Of a stretch of 6,598 nucleotides of DNA, positions 5,179-6,598 are shown in pieces. Each line of letters starts with the position of its first letter. Position 1 is the first letter of the stretch. Position numbers and translations under genes: made by a program. Origin of the DNA: Clostridia bacterium (GTDB taxonomy: Bacteria > Bacillota > Clostridia > Christensenellales > Borkfalkiaceae); NCBI GenBank assembly GCA_021205485.1, contig JAJPXK010000210.1:1-6598 (forward strand). The letters are read 5' to 3'. The notes below the pieces were generated by a model, which made no database searches, had not been told where the DNA came from, and saw nothing but the letters and a program-made list of their open reading frames with translations.

Positions 5179-6177
5179 ATGGTAAACTTTTTTTACACAT
5201 CTGAAAAGCTCCCTCTAAACAAAAAAGAAGCTTTTGAAGAAAACTGCTGGGTTGATATGATCAACCCTACCGACGACGAGATAGAAGACATCGCCGCCGC
5301 CACAGGGATAGGCGCAGATATGCTTACCGCGGCCCTCGACGACCAGGAGCGGGCCCGCGCCGAGTTTGACGACGACAACCATATGTACATCGTCGACTGC
5401 CCTACCATAGAGGAGAGCGACTCGGGCGACGTTTACAGCACCCTCCCCCTCGCCCTCATCTACAACAATAAATGCATAGTAACCGTCAGCCTGAAGGGCA
5501 ACCCCGTGCTTAAAGATTTTATCACGGGCAGGCAAAAGGTTTATACCGAAAAGCCTATCCACTTTACTTTGAACTTTATGATGGGCAACGCCAAGCGTTT
5601 TTTAAACGTACTTACGCAGATAGACCGCAAAAGCAGGCGCGTGCAGGCGGAACTTGACAGGACTATGCGAAACGAAGAAATTTCTCAGCTTCTGGACCTG
5701 GAAAATTCCCTCGTATACATTTCCACCTCATTAAACTCTAACTTTACCGTGCAGGAACGCCTCTCCAAGGCGGAAGTTATCGCCTCGCGGGAAGATTACC
5801 AGGACCTTTACGACGACGTGGTAATCGAGAGCAAACAGGCGATAGAGATGTGTAATATTTATAAAGACATTTTGACGGTAACTATGGACGCGTACGGCTC
5901 GATGATTTCAAACATGACCAACAACACCATGCGTAAACTTACCATTATTACCATTCTGCTCGCCATACCTACCATGATAGCGGGCTTCTGGGGAATGAAT
6001 ATGACCGTACCATTCCAGACCTCGGGCAGCAACACCTCCACAATATGGTTCTGGATAGTTATAGCCGTGACCCTTTTGATTACGGCGGCCATCGCCGTGG
6101 TACTCTTTAAGGTAGGCAACAACAACGTAAAAAAACCTAAACGCCAGAAGAGGCGCAAGGAGCGGGATAAAAAGTAA
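5179..6177 (+). CDS. corA: CorA-family magnesium/divalent cation transporter
   Basis: A 332-residue member of the CorA metal-ion transporter family, expected to form a homopentameric Mg2+ channel in the cytoplasmic membrane. The soluble N-terminal domain (1 to about 245) has alternating strands and long charged helices (for example RTMRNEEISQLLDLENSLVY, 161-180). TM1 is about 253-271 and ends in the family signature GMN (272-274, context FWGMNMTVPF). TM2 is about 290-311. A very basic tail (KKPKRQKRRKERDKK) stays in the cytoplasm. The outer loop between the helices (275-289) has no acidic residue, unlike classical GMN-MPEL proteins; relatives transporting Co2+, Ni2+ or Zn2+ exist, so substrate is inferred. 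The start is the ATG at 5179, with AGGCGG 8 nt upstream; an in-frame TTG at 5125 would run through the leader hairpin and is not used. It is translationally close to the next gene. Confidence 0.93.
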   Translation: MVNFFYTSEKLPLNKKEAFEENCWVDMINPTDDEIEDIAAATGIGADMLTAALDDQERARAEFDDDNHMYIVDCPTIEESDSGDVYSTLPLALIYNNKCIVTVSLKGNPVLKDFITGRQKVYTEKPIHFTLNFMMGNAKRFLNVLTQIDRKSRRVQAELDRTMRNEEISQLLDLENSLVYISTSLNSNFTVQERLSKAEVIASREDYQDLYDDVVIESKQAIEMCNIYKDILTVTMDAYGSMISNMTNNTMRKLTIITILLAIPTMIAGFWGMNMTVPFQTSGSNTSTIWFWIVIAVTLLITAAIAVVLFKVGNNNVKKPKRQKRRKERDKK

Positions 6178-6178
6178 A

Positions 6179-6376
6179 ATGCCGATTTTACAATACAAAT
6201 GCAAAAAATGCAATAAACAGTTTGAAGAGCTTGTAAAGCGTTACGACGACCCCGTAACCTGCCCCGACTGCGGCGGCGAGGCTGAAAGAAGTTATTGCGG
6301 GGAGATGTATTCCGCTACAGGCAAAAAGACAAAAAAATGCAGCGGCAACTGCAAAACCTGCGGCGGCTGCGGCTAA
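6179..6376 (+). CDS. FmdB-like small zinc-ribbon protein
   Basis: A 65-residue protein with an FmdB-type N-terminus (MPILQYKCKKCNKQFEEL). The zinc ribbon is formed by C8-x2-C11 and C28-P-x-C31, which should bind one Zn2+. The tail carries a second Cys cluster, C54-x3-C58-x2-C61-x2-C64. FmdB-family proteins are named as putative regulators, but their biochemical role is poorly defined. The ATG begins one base after the corA stop codon. The best SD (AAGGAG, 6157-6162) is 16 nt away, inside the corA coding end, with GGGA (6164-6167) closer, so translational coupling to corA is likely. The gene is cotranscribed with corA and ended by the hairpin at 6458-6485. The domain call is firm; the function is not. 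Confidence 0.88.
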   Translation: MPILQYKCKKCNKQFEELVKRYDDPVTCPDCGGEAERSYCGEMYSATGKKTKKCSGNCKTCGGCG

Positions 6377-6416
6377 CCAATGTTAAATAAGATAATTTTT
6401 CACGGTTAATATTTTA

Positions 6417-6440
6417 CGGATAAAATTCTCGGATAAAATT
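6417..6440. repeat. Short direct repeat CGGATAAAATT
   Basis: CGGATAAAATT occurs at 6417-6427 and 6430-6440 (period 13 bp), in the AT-rich spacer between the zinc-ribbon gene and its terminator. No function is suggested by position. Confidence 0.5.
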
Positions 6441-6457
6441 TCACAAATAAAAATCAC

Positions 6458-6485
6458 GGCGGGCAATACCATTGCCCGCTTTTTT
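6458..6485 (+). terminator. Intrinsic terminator of the corA / zinc-ribbon unit
   Basis: GCGGGCAAT (6459-6467) pairs perfectly with ATTGCCCGC (6471-6479) around the loop ACC, extended by a G-U pair at 6458/6480. It is followed by T6 (6480-6485). It begins 81 bp after the stop codon of the zinc-ribbon gene. A strong Rho-independent terminator. Confidence 0.92.
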
Positions 6486-6533
6486 ATTGCCATTTCGATC
6501 GTTCTCTATTTTAAAACAACTTTTCGGCCGATG

Positions 6534-6586
6534 GCGTATTCGAGCCGCGGGATCCCGCGAGATCCTTCGCATACGCTCAGGATGAC
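6534..6586. repeat. Second copy or half copy of the dispersed palindromic repeat
   Basis: GAGATCCTTCG (6559-6569) and ACGCTCAGGATGAC (6573-6586) match the right half of the element at 4042-4086 (GGGGATCCTTCG and CGCTCAGGATGACA). Here the inner left part contains a perfect 14-bp palindrome CGCGGGATCCCGCG (6546-6559), and GCGTAT (6534-6539) pairs with ATACGC (6571-6576). The element probably continues past the window end. No gene is supported in 6487-6598. Confidence 0.65.
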
Positions 6587-6598
6587 GATATTCCCTGC

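Overview
The window looks like a chromosomal piece of an uncultured low-GC Gram-positive bacterium, most probably a gut-type member of the Clostridia. This is inferred from Bacillota-style gene families (YfhO, a short Hsp20, a CorA with a W-GMN-M signature, an FmdB-like zinc ribbon), consensus sigma-A type promoters, AGGAG-like ribosome binding sites, frequent ATA and AGG codons, and copies of a dispersed palindromic repeat with GTCATTCTGAGCG / CGCTCAGGATGAC ends. No taxonomic marker gene is present, so the assignment is tentative.

Left half, minus strand: a 101-residue protein of unknown function (3867 to 3562) is followed by a very large YfhO-family polytopic membrane protein (3492 to 220), so the two may form one transcription unit. 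The small gene has a near-consensus promoter whose -10 box ends 7 nt before the ATG, suggesting a leaderless mRNA. A five-unit heptamer repeat fills the gap between the genes. The YfhO protein carries a cytoplasmic insertion of about 180 residues that contains a compact DUF2188-like domain between Ala/Pro/Glu-rich linkers. Positions 1-219 hold repeat debris and two inverted repeats but no supported gene.

Middle: the 511-bp space 3868-4378 holds the divergent promoters, a large imperfect palindromic element (3941-4117) with a 30-bp tandem duplication at its right end, and the upstream region of a small heat-shock protein gene. That gene (4379-4846) is monocistronic: it has its own promoter, a good RBS and a strong UUCG-loop terminator (4896-4926).

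Right half, plus strand: a near-consensus promoter (4963-4991) starts a leader of about 180 nt before corA. The leader contains an early hairpin, a 16-codon ORF with a Shine-Dalgarno sequence, and a terminator-like GC hairpin with a T-rich tail just before the corA RBS. This has the layout of a transcription attenuator. corA (5179-6177) and an FmdB-like zinc-ribbon gene (6179-6376) are separated by one base and share a terminator at 6458-6485. The window ends in another copy or half copy of the dispersed palindromic repeat.

Functionally this is mostly housekeeping: envelope glycosylation, protein-folding stress and Mg2+ uptake. The parts worth a second look are the YfhO/DUF2188-like fusion, the corA leader, the leaderless small gene and the repeat elements.
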